A DNA stretch of 64,000 bases from NCBI GenBank assembly GCA_000702085.1, contig JNKP01000007.1, positions 1-64,000 on the forward strand. Reading direction: 5' to 3'. The translations under genes were made by a program, and so were the position numbers. Positions 36,602-46,909 of the stretch are shown here, one piece after another; the stretch's first letter is position 1, and every line of letters starts with the position of its first letter. Source of the DNA: Lachnospiraceae bacterium P6A3 (lineage in GTDB: Bacteria; Bacillota; Clostridia; Lachnospirales; Lachnospiraceae). The notes under the pieces are model-generated. The model saw nothing but the letters and a program-made list of their open reading frames with translations, searched no databases and was not told the origin of the DNA.

Positions 36602-36637
36602 AAGTGAGCCGTGGGGACGTTACTCACCGGCTCACTT
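36602..36637. repeat. GGGGACG-type palindrome
   Basis: AAGTGAGCCG and CGGCTCACTT form a ten-pair stem, with TGGGGACG in the loop region. About forty bases later GGGTC and GACCC flank a second loop containing TGTCCCC (36667-36695). It lies between convergent or tandem minus-strand genes, so it could serve as the enolase terminator. Confidence 0.6.
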
Positions 36638-36716
36638 CATGGGTTGTATGCGCTTCTTGAGAGACCGGGTCAATGAGAAATGTCCCCTCGACCCTGGCTG
36701 AATTCAGGAGGGAAAA

Positions 36717-38102
<1,386 letters not shown>

Positions 38103-38110
38103 TTATTCGC

Positions 38111-38164
38111 GGTTAGGCACAACTAACCATAGAAATAGTATCATACGTGAAAGAGACATGTCAA
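38111..38164 (-). promoter_or_regulatory. Enolase promoter with GGTTAG-N6-CTAACC operator
   Basis: On the minus strand, TTGACA (38164-38159), an 18-base spacer and TACTAT (38140-38135) form the promoter. GGTTAG-GCACAA-CTAACC (38111-38128, as read on the plus strand) begins within a few bases of the start of transcription. The leader to the start codon is about 100 bases. Confidence 0.7.
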
Positions 38165-38208
38165 TAAAATATAACAGGCAGCCAATCTGTTTTTTGTTGT
38201 ATATGGGG

Positions 38209-38214
38209 TATAAT
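38209..38214 (+). promoter_or_regulatory. -10 element of the 38246 gene
   Basis: A perfect TATAAT preceded by GGGG lies 31 bases before the start codon. The -35 is poor. Confidence 0.5.
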
Positions 38215-38245
38215 CATTTCAGATAATTTATTTGAGGGAGCTGAC

Positions 38246-38998
38246 ATGGATAGAGAAAAAATACTGGATGAAGGATTTAAAAAGGGTAACTACATTGCAC
38301 TCGGACATGTGAAGTTTTTAAAGTATGATCCGGAGAGCGAAGAGACCGAAGTTATGTGGGCTACCAGTTTATATACCTGTAAATACGGACTCCCTGTGGA
38401 GAAAGAACAGCAGCTTCTGATTGACCTTCCGAATACCATGGATTATCAGGGCTACTGGGAGCATCCTTCCTGGTCCAATGCTTTTGCTGATCATTCCGGA
38501 TCCGAGTACAGCGGTTACTGTGCCAATACGGGTGAAAAGAATACGGGAAGCTATCGTCTGTGGGAAGCTGTTCCCGGAGAGACTATGATAGAAGCCAGAT
38601 TTATAGTTCCCGACGGATACATACTCAAATATTGGTTCTGCGAAAAAGTCGATCCCATGGCCTTTGTGACTCTGGAAGATCATGATGGATATAAAAAAGG
38701 AAAGTTGTATTGGGCCGATGGGACCAATATTCATGAATACGGGCGCAGAGAAGAAAACATAGAAACCATGGTTACCTGTTATACCTGCTGGCCTTCATCA
38801 TGGGGCAAAAAAAGCTCCAAGGACGATGGAAGAGTCCTTGCAGCTTTTCGCGAAGATCATAGTAAAAAATGGGACATATACGTTCATGACGACGGTACCG
38901 AAACATACGGTGATTATGATTACGGTACAAATACTTTTACACTTATTCCGGTGACGGATTCTTATCAATCCTTGATCACCAGTTCTACCGGGCAGTGA
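38246..38998 (+). CDS. Unknown hydrophilic protein
   Basis: The 250-residue protein has no signal peptide or membrane segment and I recognise no domain. It is rich in Trp, Tyr and acidic residues, with an aromatic central part and a CYTCWPSSWG segment. TTGAGGGAGC precedes the start. Its 3' end overlaps the convergent exonuclease III gene by 34 bases, an unusual tail-to-tail overlap. Confidence 0.7.
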   Translation: MDREKILDEGFKKGNYIALGHVKFLKYDPESEETEVMWATSLYTCKYGLPVEKEQQLLIDLPNTMDYQGYWEHPSWSNAFADHSGSEYSGYCANTGEKNTGSYRLWEAVPGETMIEARFIVPDGYILKYWFCEKVDPMAFVTLEDHDGYKKGKLYWADGTNIHEYGRREENIETMVTCYTCWPSSWGKKSSKDDGRVLAAFREDHSKKWDIYVHDDGTETYGDYDYGTNTFTLIPVTDSYQSLITSSTGQ

Positions 38999-39720
38999 TC
39001 GGAACCCATTATATCCGTGTGGATATCCGCACTGACCAGTCTGTCCTCCAGTTTGTTGGAAGCTACGAAATAGTCTATACGCCATCCCGCATTATTCTCT
39101 CTTGCGTGGAACATGTATGACCACCAGGAGTAGATATCTTTTCTGTCGGGGTAGAAATATCTGAACGTATCAATATATCCGCTTTCCAGCACCTTACCGA
39201 ATGCGGCTCTTTCTTCATCGGAGAAACCTGCGTTGTGATGATTGGATGAGGGATTTTTAAGGTCTATCTCATTGTGGGCAACGTTTAAATCGCCGCAGTA
39301 GATGACGGGCTTTTTCTTTTCCAGTTTCAGGATATATGCGAGGAATGCATCTTCCCACTTCATACGGTAATCAAGGCGTGCCAGCTCTCTCTGGGAATTG
39401 GGCACATATACGGTAATAAAGTAGAAGTCTTCGAATTCGGCTGTGATCACGCGTCCCTCATGGTCGTGCTCCTCTATACCGATTCCGTAGGTTATGCTTA
39501 CGGGTTCTTTTTTCGTAAAGATCGCGGTTCCCGAGTATCCTTTTTTCTCCGCATAGTTCCAGTACTGATGGTACCCGGGAAGGTCAAGGGAAAACTGCCC
39601 TTCGGAGAGCTTGGTCTCCTGAAGGCAGAAGATGTCCGCATCCAGCTTCTTAAATGAATCCTCGAAGCCTTTTCCTGCGCACGCCCTGAGTCCGTTTACA
39701 TTCCAAGATATGAATTTCAT
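38965..39720 (-). CDS. xth: Exodeoxyribonuclease III (AP endonuclease)
   Basis: From MKFISWNVNGLRACAGKGF the protein has 251 residues. It has the ExoIII/ExoA motifs LQETKLSEGQF (metal-binding Glu), YCGDLNVAHNEIDL, YSWWSYMFHARENNAGWRIDYF and SDHCPVELVI. It cleaves DNA at abasic sites and degrades 3' ends in base-excision repair. GAGGAAA precedes ATG 39720; the ATG five codons upstream lies in the ribosome site and is rejected. Confidence 0.96.
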   Translation of the reverse strand: MKFISWNVNGLRACAGKGFEDSFKKLDADIFCLQETKLSEGQFSLDLPGYHQYWNYAEKKGYSGTAIFTKKEPVSITYGIGIEEHDHEGRVITAEFEDFYFITVYVPNSQRELARLDYRMKWEDAFLAYILKLEKKKPVIYCGDLNVAHNEIDLKNPSSNHHNAGFSDEERAAFGKVLESGYIDTFRYFYPDRKDIYSWWSYMFHARENNAGWRIDYFVASNKLEDRLVSADIHTDIMGSDHCPVELVIKD

Positions 39721-39799
39721 GGCATTTTTCCTCATATTTTATGCTTTATAATGCACCATTATACCATCTGTGGACGGGGTGGTTAAGCGCAGGTTTATC

Positions 39800-39828
39800 T
39801 GTACAAAATTCCCGAAAAATAGTATAAT
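39800..39828 (+). promoter_or_regulatory. Promoter of the NifU-like/GGGtGRT operon
   Basis: TGTACA (39800-39805) and TATAAT (39823-39828) are 17 bases apart. The leader to the first start is about 75 bases. Confidence 0.65.
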
Positions 39829-39909
39829 TCTTACTCAGATGCGTGATTTTATAAGTAGTTCTGGAAGATCTATGATAAATCATTCACATTCTATTAAGGA
39901 GGCTACTAC

Positions 39910-40602
39910 ATGATTTATTCAACAGAAGTAAAAGCGATGTGTCCTGTACATCAGGGCGTTCATCACGGCGCTGCACCCATTCCCGAAGAAGCAAAATGGG
40001 TAAAGTCCAAAGAAGTTAAGGACATTTCCGGCTATACTCACGGTATCGGCTGGTGTGCACCTCAGCAGGGATGCTGCAAGCTTTCCCTTAACGTTAAAGA
40101 CGGAATCATCCAGGAAGCTCTGGTTGAGACCATCGGCTGCTCAGGTATGACTCACTCCGCAGCTATGGCATCCGAGATTCTTCCCGGACTTACTGTTCTC
40201 GAAGCTCTTAACACCGACCTCGTTTGCGACGCTATCAACACCGCAATGAGAGAGCTCTTCCTTCAGATCGTTTACGGACGTACTCAGTCTGCATTCTCTG
40301 AGGGCGGACTTCAGATCGGCGCAGGTCTTGAGGACCTTGGTAAGGGCGCTCGTTCAATGGTTGGTACAACTTACGGAACCCTCGAGAAGGGACCCAGATA
40401 TCTCGAGCTTACCGACGGATATATCACTCACCTCGCTCTTGACGAGAACGATGAGATCATCGGCTACAAGTACATCAACTTCGGAAAGATGATGGACTTC
40501 ATCAAGGCCGGCGACGATGCTGTTAAGGCAGTTGAGAAGGCTTCAGGTCAGTATGGCCGTGTTGCTGATGCTGTAAGACTTATTGACCCTCGTAAAGAGT
40601 GA
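39910..40602 (+). CDS. NifU-like iron-sulfur scaffold protein, partner of GGGtGRT
   Basis: The 230-residue protein resembles NifU/IscU scaffolds, with cysteines in the GWCAPQQGCCKLSLN and ETIGCSGMTHSAAMASEI segments. An N-terminal extension contains MCPVHQGVHHGAAPIP. It always travels with the following gene in many Clostridia. Its codons are strongly biased, as in highly expressed genes. AAGGAGG precedes the start. A role in iron-sulfur assembly or transfer to an unknown client is inferred. Confidence 0.85.
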   Translation: MIYSTEVKAMCPVHQGVHHGAAPIPEEAKWVKSKEVKDISGYTHGIGWCAPQQGCCKLSLNVKDGIIQEALVETIGCSGMTHSAAMASEILPGLTVLEALNTDLVCDAINTAMRELFLQIVYGRTQSAFSEGGLQIGAGLEDLGKGARSMVGTTYGTLEKGPRYLELTDGYITHLALDENDEIIGYKYINFGKMMDFIKAGDDAVKAVEKASGQYGRVADAVRLIDPRKE

Positions 40603-40620
40603 TAAAGGGAGGATATGAAA

Positions 40621-41640
40621 ATGGCAAAATTTGAATCTTATGAAAGAAGAGAGCCCCAGATCCTTGCTAAACTCGCTGAGTACGGTATTAAGTCGATCGA
40701 TGAGGCTGAACAGATTACCAAAGACGCAGGACTTGATGTATATCACATGATCGAGAACATCCAGCCTATCTGCTTCGAAAATGCAAAGTGGGCATACACC
40801 GTAGGTGCTGCCATCGCTATCAAGAAGGGATGCCGCAAGGCTGCTGACGCTGCAGCTGCTATCGGAGAAGGACTCCAGGCATTCTGTATCCCCGGATCCG
40901 TTGCAGACACCCGTAAGGTTGGTCTCGGACACGGAAATCTCGGAAAGATGCTCCTTGAGGAGGAGACCGAGTGCTTCGCATTCCTCGCTGGACACGAGTC
41001 ATTCGCAGCAGCTGAAGGCGCTATCGGTATCGCTGAGAAGGCTAACAAGGTTCGTCAGAAGCCCCTTCGCGTTATCCTTAACGGACTCGGAAAAGACGCT
41101 GCTCAGATCATCTCCAGAATCAACGGATTCACCTTCGTTGAGACCGAGTACGATCCTTACACCAACACCGTAAAGGAAGTTTCAAGAACCTGCTACTCCA
41201 AGGATGCTGACAGCCCCAGAGCAAAGGTTAACTGCTACGGTGCAAACGATGTTTGCGAAGGCGTTGCAATCATGTGGAAAGAGAACGTTGACGTATCCAT
41301 CACCGGAAACTCAACCAACCCCACCAGATTCCAGCATCCCGTTGCAGGTACCTACAAGAAGGAGAGACTTGAGGCAGGAAAGAAGTACTTCTCAGTTGCT
41401 TCAGGCGGCGGTACCGGACGTACCCTTCATCCCGATAACATGGCTGCAGGTCCCGCTTCCTACGGTATGACCGATACCATGGGACGTATGCACTCAGACG
41501 CTCAGTTCGCAGGATCTTCTTCAGTTCCCGCACACGTTGAGATGATGGGACTTATCGGAGCAGGTAACAACCCCATGGTTGGTATGACCGTTTCTACCGC
41601 AGTTTCTATCGAAGAGGCTGCTAAGGCAGGAAAGTTCTGA
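40621..41640 (+). CDS. GGGtGRT protein
   Basis: A 339-residue member of the conserved but uncharacterised GGGtGRT family, named for the SGGGTGRTLHPDN motif seen at about residue 260. The protein has a long, even Ala/Gly-rich fold without membrane segments, and shows the same strong codon bias as its neighbour. ATG 40621 is chosen since the ATG at 40615 lies one base after AGGGAGGA. The pair is co-transcribed and ends at a terminator. Confidence 0.92.
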   Translation: MAKFESYERREPQILAKLAEYGIKSIDEAEQITKDAGLDVYHMIENIQPICFENAKWAYTVGAAIAIKKGCRKAADAAAAIGEGLQAFCIPGSVADTRKVGLGHGNLGKMLLEEETECFAFLAGHESFAAAEGAIGIAEKANKVRQKPLRVILNGLGKDAAQIISRINGFTFVETEYDPYTNTVKEVSRTCYSKDADSPRAKVNCYGANDVCEGVAIMWKENVDVSITGNSTNPTRFQHPVAGTYKKERLEAGKKYFSVASGGGTGRTLHPDNMAAGPASYGMTDTMGRMHSDAQFAGSSSVPAHVEMMGLIGAGNNPMVGMTVSTAVSIEEAAKAGKF

Positions 41641-41662
41641 TAAAGAGTTAACCTATAATATG

Positions 41663-41697
41663 AAACTCCCGAAGGCTTTGGCCCTCGGGAGTTTTTT
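41663..41697. terminator. Bidirectional terminator after the GGGtGRT gene
   Basis: AAACTCCCGA pairs with TCGGGAGTTT, followed by TTTT on the plus strand and preceded by A residues. It ends both the GGGtGRT operon and the convergent phosphatase gene. Confidence 0.9.
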
Positions 41698-42256
41698 ATA
41701 TCAGCTTTTTAAGTTCGCAGTTTTCGATTCCCTCTTTCCAGAAATCTTTGATGGGAAGTTTTCTGATCTGAGTTATGATGGCGGAATTCATTGCGCCGTG
41801 TCCGACTATAAGAACATCCTTGCCTTCATCAAGCAGAGGGAAGACCTTCTCTTTCAGAAATTCTCCGGTCCTTCCCATGAGGTCGTCCATGCTCTCACCG
41901 CCTTCCGCAGCTTCGAGATAGTTTTCCGGTTCCTTGAAAAATACTCTGATGTAGCAATTCGGATCTTCGAAACTGTTATGGACTCCTTCGTATATTCCGA
42001 AGTTCATCTCTCTTAATCTCTCATCATAGATTATCGGAATATCTCTTCCTTCGAGCAGGATCTCTGCAGTCTTTTTAGCTCTTTGAAGAGGAGAGCAGAA
42101 GCAGATGTCGAAATGAACATCTTTGTATTTTGCTGCCGCATCCTCCGCCATCTTTATACCGGTTTCGTTCAGAGGGATGTCGGTTTTTCCCTGCAATATG
42201 TGTTTGTCATTCCAATCCGTTCTTCCGTGACGGATTATATATAAGCTGCCGCTCAT
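41696..42256 (-). CDS. Histidine phosphatase family protein
   Basis: The protein is about 186 residues from MSGSLYIIRHGRTDWN. The catalytic RHG motif, the SPLQRAKKTAEIL segment, MNFGIYEG and the second His in IVGHGAMNSAI are all present. The family includes cofactor-dependent phosphoglycerate mutases and broad phosphatases such as PhoE and CobC. AAAGGGG lies upstream of ATG 42256; the longer reading to 42271 has none. The substrate is not evident. Confidence 0.93.
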   Translation of the reverse strand: MSGSLYIIRHGRTDWNDKHILQGKTDIPLNETGIKMAEDAAAKYKDVHFDICFCSPLQRAKKTAEILLEGRDIPIIYDERLREMNFGIYEGVHNSFEDPNCYIRVFFKEPENYLEAAEGGESMDDLMGRTGEFLKEKVFPLLDEGKDVLIVGHGAMNSAIITQIRKLPIKDFWKEGIENCELKKLI

Positions 42257-42347
42257 CCCGGCCCCTTTCATTTTACGTGCTAATTTGCCTGAATTATTTT
42301 ATACTATAGTTTGGTTTTTGGCTATTAAAAGAAAGGTGCATATCATC

Positions 42348-42914
42348 ATGAGTAAGATTGAATTTGAAAAGCCCGGAAATTTCCTGTATCCCCTCCCTGC
42401 CGTTATGGTCAGCTGCCACGACGGAAAAGGCAATAACAATATAATCACGATCGCATGGACAGGAACCGTCTGCTCCGATCCTCCCATGGTATATATATCT
42501 GTCAGAAAAGAAAGACATTCCTATCCCATGTTAAAGGAAACCGGAGAATTTGTCATAAATCTGATCTCCGAAGATCTTACCTACGCCATGGATAAGGCGG
42601 GATGCACAACCGGTAAAAAGATTGATAAATTCAAGGAATTAGGCCTTACACCGGCTAAGAGCTTTAAAGTTGACGCTCCGTCAATAAGCGAAGCGCCCGT
42701 TTGCATCGAGTGTAAAGTCACGGAAGTAAAGGAACTCGGAACCCACGATATGTTTCTTGCCGAAGTTGTGAGCGTATCAGTGGATGAGAAGTATTTGGAT
42801 GAGAAGGGTGTCTTCCATATGGATCAGTGTAAGCTGGTTGCCTATGAGCACGGCGCATACAGAAAGATGTCTGATACCATCGGAACCTTCGGATATTCTG
42901 TGAGGAAAAAATAA
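42348..42914 (+). CDS. Flavin reductase family protein (flavoredoxin-like)
   Basis: The 188-residue FMN-binding split-barrel protein has PLPAVMVSCHD at the start, ITIAWTGTVCSDPPMVYISVR, then FVINLISEDL and a GCTTGKKIDKF segment. It probably carries electrons or reduces FMN with NAD(P)H. ATG 42348 follows GAAAGGTG; an upstream TTG at 42285 is unlikely. The next ORF starts on its stop codon. Confidence 0.92.
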   Translation: MSKIEFEKPGNFLYPLPAVMVSCHDGKGNNNIITIAWTGTVCSDPPMVYISVRKERHSYPMLKETGEFVINLISEDLTYAMDKAGCTTGKKIDKFKELGLTPAKSFKVDAPSISEAPVCIECKVTEVKELGTHDMFLAEVVSVSVDEKYLDEKGVFHMDQCKLVAYEHGAYRKMSDTIGTFGYSVRKK

Positions 42915-43453
42915 TGAATGGCAATAAAAATATAAAGATTGTGATCATCGCAGGAGTCATCATACTTCTCCTGGTTGTCGGAATCGGTATTTTTTTGAAC
43001 AATAGTTATGATGACAGTTCCGTTGCGGATCAGACTTATTCACAGCCTGTTGAAATATCAGAACCGGTCGTAAGTCTTTCGGAAATCAGCACCGAGCAGA
43101 TTGAAGCAGGAGCTGTAGAGGGATCTGAGGGATTCGGAACTGATGAAGAATCTGAACCTGCATCCTCATCGGAAATTCCTGCACCTGCATATCGTTTCAG
43201 GAATGAAAGACTTCTTAATGAGCATTACGAAAAACACGGAATAGAGATGGGATATCCCAACGCTGCGGCATATGAAGCAGCTGCCTCTGCAGTAATAACA
43301 AATCCCAATTCCTTATATAAGGTAGAAGCAGAGGACGGGGACGGAGTATATTATCTGGAAGCTACCAATGAATTCGTAGTACTTTCAACCGACGGATATA
43401 TAAGAACTTATTTCCTTCCCGATTCCGGAAAAGCATATTTCGACAGACAGTAA
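42914..43453 (+). CDS. Membrane-anchored BECR-nuclease-like protein, second copy
   Basis: The 179-residue protein has an anchor at about 8-28, an acidic low-complexity linker (about 30-90) and a C-terminal domain highly similar to that of the 6385 gene. The shared path is FRxExLLNxHYEKHG, NPNxLxK, TNExV, STDGYIRxYF and a final DRQ. HYEKHG and TNE[FY]V..DGxIRxYF are seen in toxin nucleases of the BECR fold. It starts on the last base of the flavin reductase stop codon. The neighbour differs from that of the first copy, so the domain moves as a unit. Confidence 0.72.
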   Translation: MNGNKNIKIVIIAGVIILLLVVGIGIFLNNSYDDSSVADQTYSQPVEISEPVVSLSEISTEQIEAGAVEGSEGFGTDEESEPASSSEIPAPAYRFRNERLLNEHYEKHGIEMGYPNAAAYEAAASAVITNPNSLYKVEAEDGDGVYYLEATNEFVVLSTDGYIRTYFLPDSGKAYFDRQ

Positions 43454-43472
43454 TTAAATATATCAGATGATG

Positions 43473-43554
43473 GGTGACAACGGGGACGCTGCTGTTTTGT
43501 CATCTTAGTGATTTGTCACTAAGATGACAAAACAGTAGCGTCCCCATTGTCACC
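43473..43554. repeat. Long near-perfect palindrome of the GGGGACG family
   Basis: An 82-base hairpin. The left arm GGTGACAA-c-GGGGACGCT-g-CTGTTTTGTC continues to CTTAGTGA. It pairs with a right arm in which only two positions mismatch, closed by a TTTG loop. It is followed by eight T residues (terminator-like for the BECR gene). Its form is like a MITE or REP palindrome. Confidence 0.85.
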
Positions 43555-43647
43555 TATTTTTTTTGTACCTTTAAAGATTTTTTAAGAATTGGATTGTTAT
43601 CATGTCATCACAGGCAATAAAAGTATGTTTAAAAGATGAGGTAAAAA

Positions 43648-44442
43648 ATGGCTGAAATATGTTTGGAAGCAAAGGATCTGTGTAAGACATACATAGTCGA
43701 CGGACTTGGCAACAATGTTCTTCAGAATATCAATCTTAAAGTCGAAGAAGGAGAGTTCGTCTCTATCATGGGACCCAGCGGTTCCGGTAAATCAACTCTT
43801 CTTTATACCATCAGCGGTATGGATGACATGACTGCAGGTAAGGTTATCTTCGACGGAAAAGATCTTTCCGAAATGAATGATAAGCAGCTCACGAAAATGC
43901 GTCTCCTTAAGATGGGTTTTATTTTCCAGCAGATGTATATGATGAAAAAACTATCCATCATGGATAACATAGTTCTTCCCGGATATCAGGCAGGTCTGTT
44001 ATCAAGGGATGAGGTCAATAAAAAAGCCGAGGACCTTATGAGAAGGCTGGGAATCATAGAAACCGCAGACAGAGAGATAACGGAAGTGTCCGGCGGACAG
44101 CTTCAGAGAGCCTGCCTTGCAAGAGCTCTTATTAACAGCCCGAAAGTTTTGTTTGCGGATGAGCCCACGGGCGCGCTGAATTCCAAGGCTTCAATGGAAG
44201 TTCTGGGAGAGATGGTCAAGGCTAATGAACTTGGTACCACGGTTCTCATGGTTACTCACAGCGAGAAAGTTGCCGCAAGCTCCGACAGGATAATCTACCT
44301 GATGGACGGAGATATACAGGGAGAGCTTGTTCTCGGAAAGATCGGAACACCGGACGATAAATCTGATAACAAGAGCACTGCAGAGATACTTCAGATAAGA
44401 GAAAGAAAACTCAGGAAATGGCTTGAGGAGATGGGGTGGTAA
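43648..44442 (+). CDS. ABC transporter ATP-binding protein (LolD/MacB type)
   Basis: The 264-residue ATPase has Walker A GPSGSGKST, a Q-loop in IFQQMYMM, signature VSGGQLQRA, and Walker B VLFADEPTGAL. It has an extended C-terminal tail after the His switch (VTHSEKVA). Such ATPases pair with FtsX-like permeases. The gene is the first of a five-gene operon with permease, lipoprotein hydrolase, response regulator and kinase, the layout of BceAB/VraFG-type peptide-sensing or resistance systems. GATGAGGT precedes the start. Confidence 0.95.
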   Translation: MAEICLEAKDLCKTYIVDGLGNNVLQNINLKVEEGEFVSIMGPSGSGKSTLLYTISGMDDMTAGKVIFDGKDLSEMNDKQLTKMRLLKMGFIFQQMYMMKKLSIMDNIVLPGYQAGLLSRDEVNKKAEDLMRRLGIIETADREITEVSGGQLQRACLARALINSPKVLFADEPTGALNSKASMEVLGEMVKANELGTTVLMVTHSEKVAASSDRIIYLMDGDIQGELVLGKIGTPDDKSDNKSTAEILQIRERKLRKWLEEMGW

Positions 44443-44443
44443 A

Positions 44444-46909
44444 TTGTATTTCAGAATGCTAAAAAGAGACCTTAAAGATAAGGTTACATTGAATATAGTA
44501 CTTTGCATCTTCATGATGGTAGCCGCAACTCTTATTGTTGTGAGCACAGGGTTTGTCTATACATTCCTCGGAGGAATCGAGCGCACTTATGAAAAGTGCA
44601 ATACATCGGATATTATCTTCCTGGCTGATAAAAGTCTGTCGATGGATGAAGAACAGAAGCGTATTATAAATGACCTTCTTCGTTCATATCCCGAAGTCGG
44701 TGATATTGATGTATCGGAAAGAGTTTACCTGAGCACCTCCAGACTTGAATTTGACGGAATCGATAAAAGAAGCGTAACGAATCTGTACAATCACTCTTTT
44801 ATGATGTCACCGGTAAGCCGTGATCAGAATATTCCCTATAACCAAAGCAATGAGCTCTTTACTCTTGAAAGCGGGTGCATTGCCATTCCCGAAGTAATGG
44901 CTCATAATGCCGGCACTCATATCGGTGACAAAATAAGACTTACCACGGATATGGGAAATATCTATGAATTCACTGTTTCAAATATCTTCAAAGATCCGAG
45001 CGCCTCAATGATAAACAAGATTCTATTTGCGGATGAAGACCTGGAAGCACTTAAAGATGAATTCAACAAGACAATGTACCTTTATGAGGTTACGCTTGTA
45101 ACGCCTTTTTCATCTATTTCCGAGCTTCAGAACTGGGGCTGGGATATGTATGATGAACTGAACAGATATTCCGAAGAAGGAATCATTACCGGAAAAGTAT
45201 ATGAAATTACTACAGGTAAGAGTAATACATTCACGGACGATGCCATGATGGCTCTTATCGTAAGTATCTTCATGTGCCTGATGGGAATCGCTACGATAAT
45301 TTTGATCTTCATGTGCATTTCCTTTACTCTCCACGCGACCGTCAAGAGAGAGGAAAAAGAAATCGGAACCATGAAAGCGATAGGCGTTGATTCTCTCTCG
45401 TACAAAATTCTCTTCATCGTAAAATACATTGCATTTGCTGCGATAGGAGGATTCGTAGGATTGATTGCCGGCATTCCTCTCTGCGAACTGTTTGTCAGCA
45501 GGTTTGTTGTAAATACTTTGAGCCCCGACAGAGCTGTCATAATTTTACTCGGAATCATCGGAAGCATTCTTTTTATTCTTCTCATGATCGCATTCTCTCT
45601 GATATCACTCAGGAGAATGAAGAAAATTTCCGTCATGGATGCGATTCACGGTGAAAACAGAGGCGAGAGATTCAGCCGTATACCCGGAGTGTCTCTGAAT
45701 AAATGCAGGAAGATATCCGCACCGAGTTTTCTTGCAGTCCAGGATATAGTCCGTAAGATGAAGAGATACATTTTTCTGGTTATCAGCTATGCCATCGGAA
45801 TAGCTATCGTTCTTCTGGTACTACAGGTCAAGAATACGGTCGTCAGCGATGAGTACAGGAAAACATATTGGTATCAGGCGGAAAGAGATGTAATGATCAG
45901 ACCTGATGACGACCTCAGAAACAGCCTTCTCAACAGACTCGGAAGTGAGAAAAATCTGTATCTGTACTATGAGAAATATTACAACGAGAATGGTATACCT
46001 CTTGATATTCAGCTCATGGATGTGGGAGATGCCTATTTGATAGACGGAGATGATCGCATAGTATCGGTTATAGGATACGGAGATTATGACATCGACAGAC
46101 TGGTTATAAAGGAGGGCGGTCATGCTCCTTCGCTTCCCAATGAAGTGACGGTATCGCATTACCTTAAGGAATCCAGAGGAATCGAGCTCGGAGATGTGAT
46201 CACACTTGAATATAAAGTGTTTATGGAAGATGGCTTTAGCATAGAAACCGTCAGAAATGACTTTGTTGTAACGGCATATGTCGAAAACCTCGGTGGTGCA
46301 AGATCTCCCGTTTTCTTTACATGTATTAAAGATGCAAATATCGTTCCCACCGGCTTCAATATTTTTAACGAAGAGATAGTGTGCGATGACAGCGAGTATG
46401 ATGCGTATATTGAAAAGATGCGGGCTGTTAATGATGATATTCTTATCTGGGATTGGGACCAGGTTCTGGATTACGATCTTGGTAATACCTACGGAAGACT
46501 TTTTGATTTCCTTGCTATCTCCGTCGGTATAATTCTGGCCGCAACACTTTTTTCGATGTCATTTTTATACCAGCAGATATTTATCGAGGAAGAGGTATCG
46601 GATATCGCAATGCTGAAAAGTATGGGTTTTGACAGGAGAAGCATCAGAAAATGGCATTTTGTCAGATTTATTCTTCTGATCGTTATTTCGTCCGTTCTGG
46701 CGATAATCCTTTCGTTTACAGTCAATAAGATTACCTTTGAAAATATAGGATGCGCGGTACTTGGCGTTGCAAATTTCGATATCGCATCACCTCCGGACGC
46801 TATGATAATACTTTTGCCTGCATGCCTTGTTGCAATCGTATCATTGGTAATGGCTGCTTCCTTCAGAGCGATGGATCAGATCAAAATATGGAGGATCCGT
46901 AATGAATAA
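44444..46909 (+). CDS. FtsX-like ABC transporter permease
   Basis: The protein is about 821 residues with two FtsX domains. An N-terminal membrane helix and a large extracytoplasmic domain (about 55-265) are followed by three helices. A second such block has an extracytoplasmic domain (about 480-670) and three more helices near the end. It partners the upstream ATPase. The start is uncertain: TTG 44444 has GGGGTGG upstream, TTG 44423 overlaps the ATPase gene, and ATG 44456 is a third choice. Its end overlaps the lipoprotein start by eight bases. Confidence 0.9.
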   Translation: MYFRMLKRDLKDKVTLNIVLCIFMMVAATLIVVSTGFVYTFLGGIERTYEKCNTSDIIFLADKSLSMDEEQKRIINDLLRSYPEVGDIDVSERVYLSTSRLEFDGIDKRSVTNLYNHSFMMSPVSRDQNIPYNQSNELFTLESGCIAIPEVMAHNAGTHIGDKIRLTTDMGNIYEFTVSNIFKDPSASMINKILFADEDLEALKDEFNKTMYLYEVTLVTPFSSISELQNWGWDMYDELNRYSEEGIITGKVYEITTGKSNTFTDDAMMALIVSIFMCLMGIATIILIFMCISFTLHATVKREEKEIGTMKAIGVDSLSYKILFIVKYIAFAAIGGFVGLIAGIPLCELFVSRFVVNTLSPDRAVIILLGIIGSILFILLMIAFSLISLRRMKKISVMDAIHGENRGERFSRIPGVSLNKCRKISAPSFLAVQDIVRKMKRYIFLVISYAIGIAIVLLVLQVKNTVVSDEYRKTYWYQAERDVMIRPDDDLRNSLLNRLGSEKNLYLYYEKYYNENGIPLDIQLMDVGDAYLIDGDDRIVSVIGYGDYDIDRLVIKEGGHAPSLPNEVTVSHYLKESRGIELGDVITLEYKVFMEDGFSIETVRNDFVVTAYVENLGGARSPVFFTCIKDANIVPTGFNIFNEEIVCDDSEYDAYIEKMRAVNDDILIWDWDQVLDYDLGNTYGRLFDFLAISVGIILAATLFSMSFLYQQIFIEEEVSDIAMLKSMGFDRRSIRKWHFVRFILLIVISSVLAIILSFTVNKITFENIGCAVLGVANFDIASPPDAMIILLPACLVAIVSLVMAASFRAMDQIKIWRIRNE

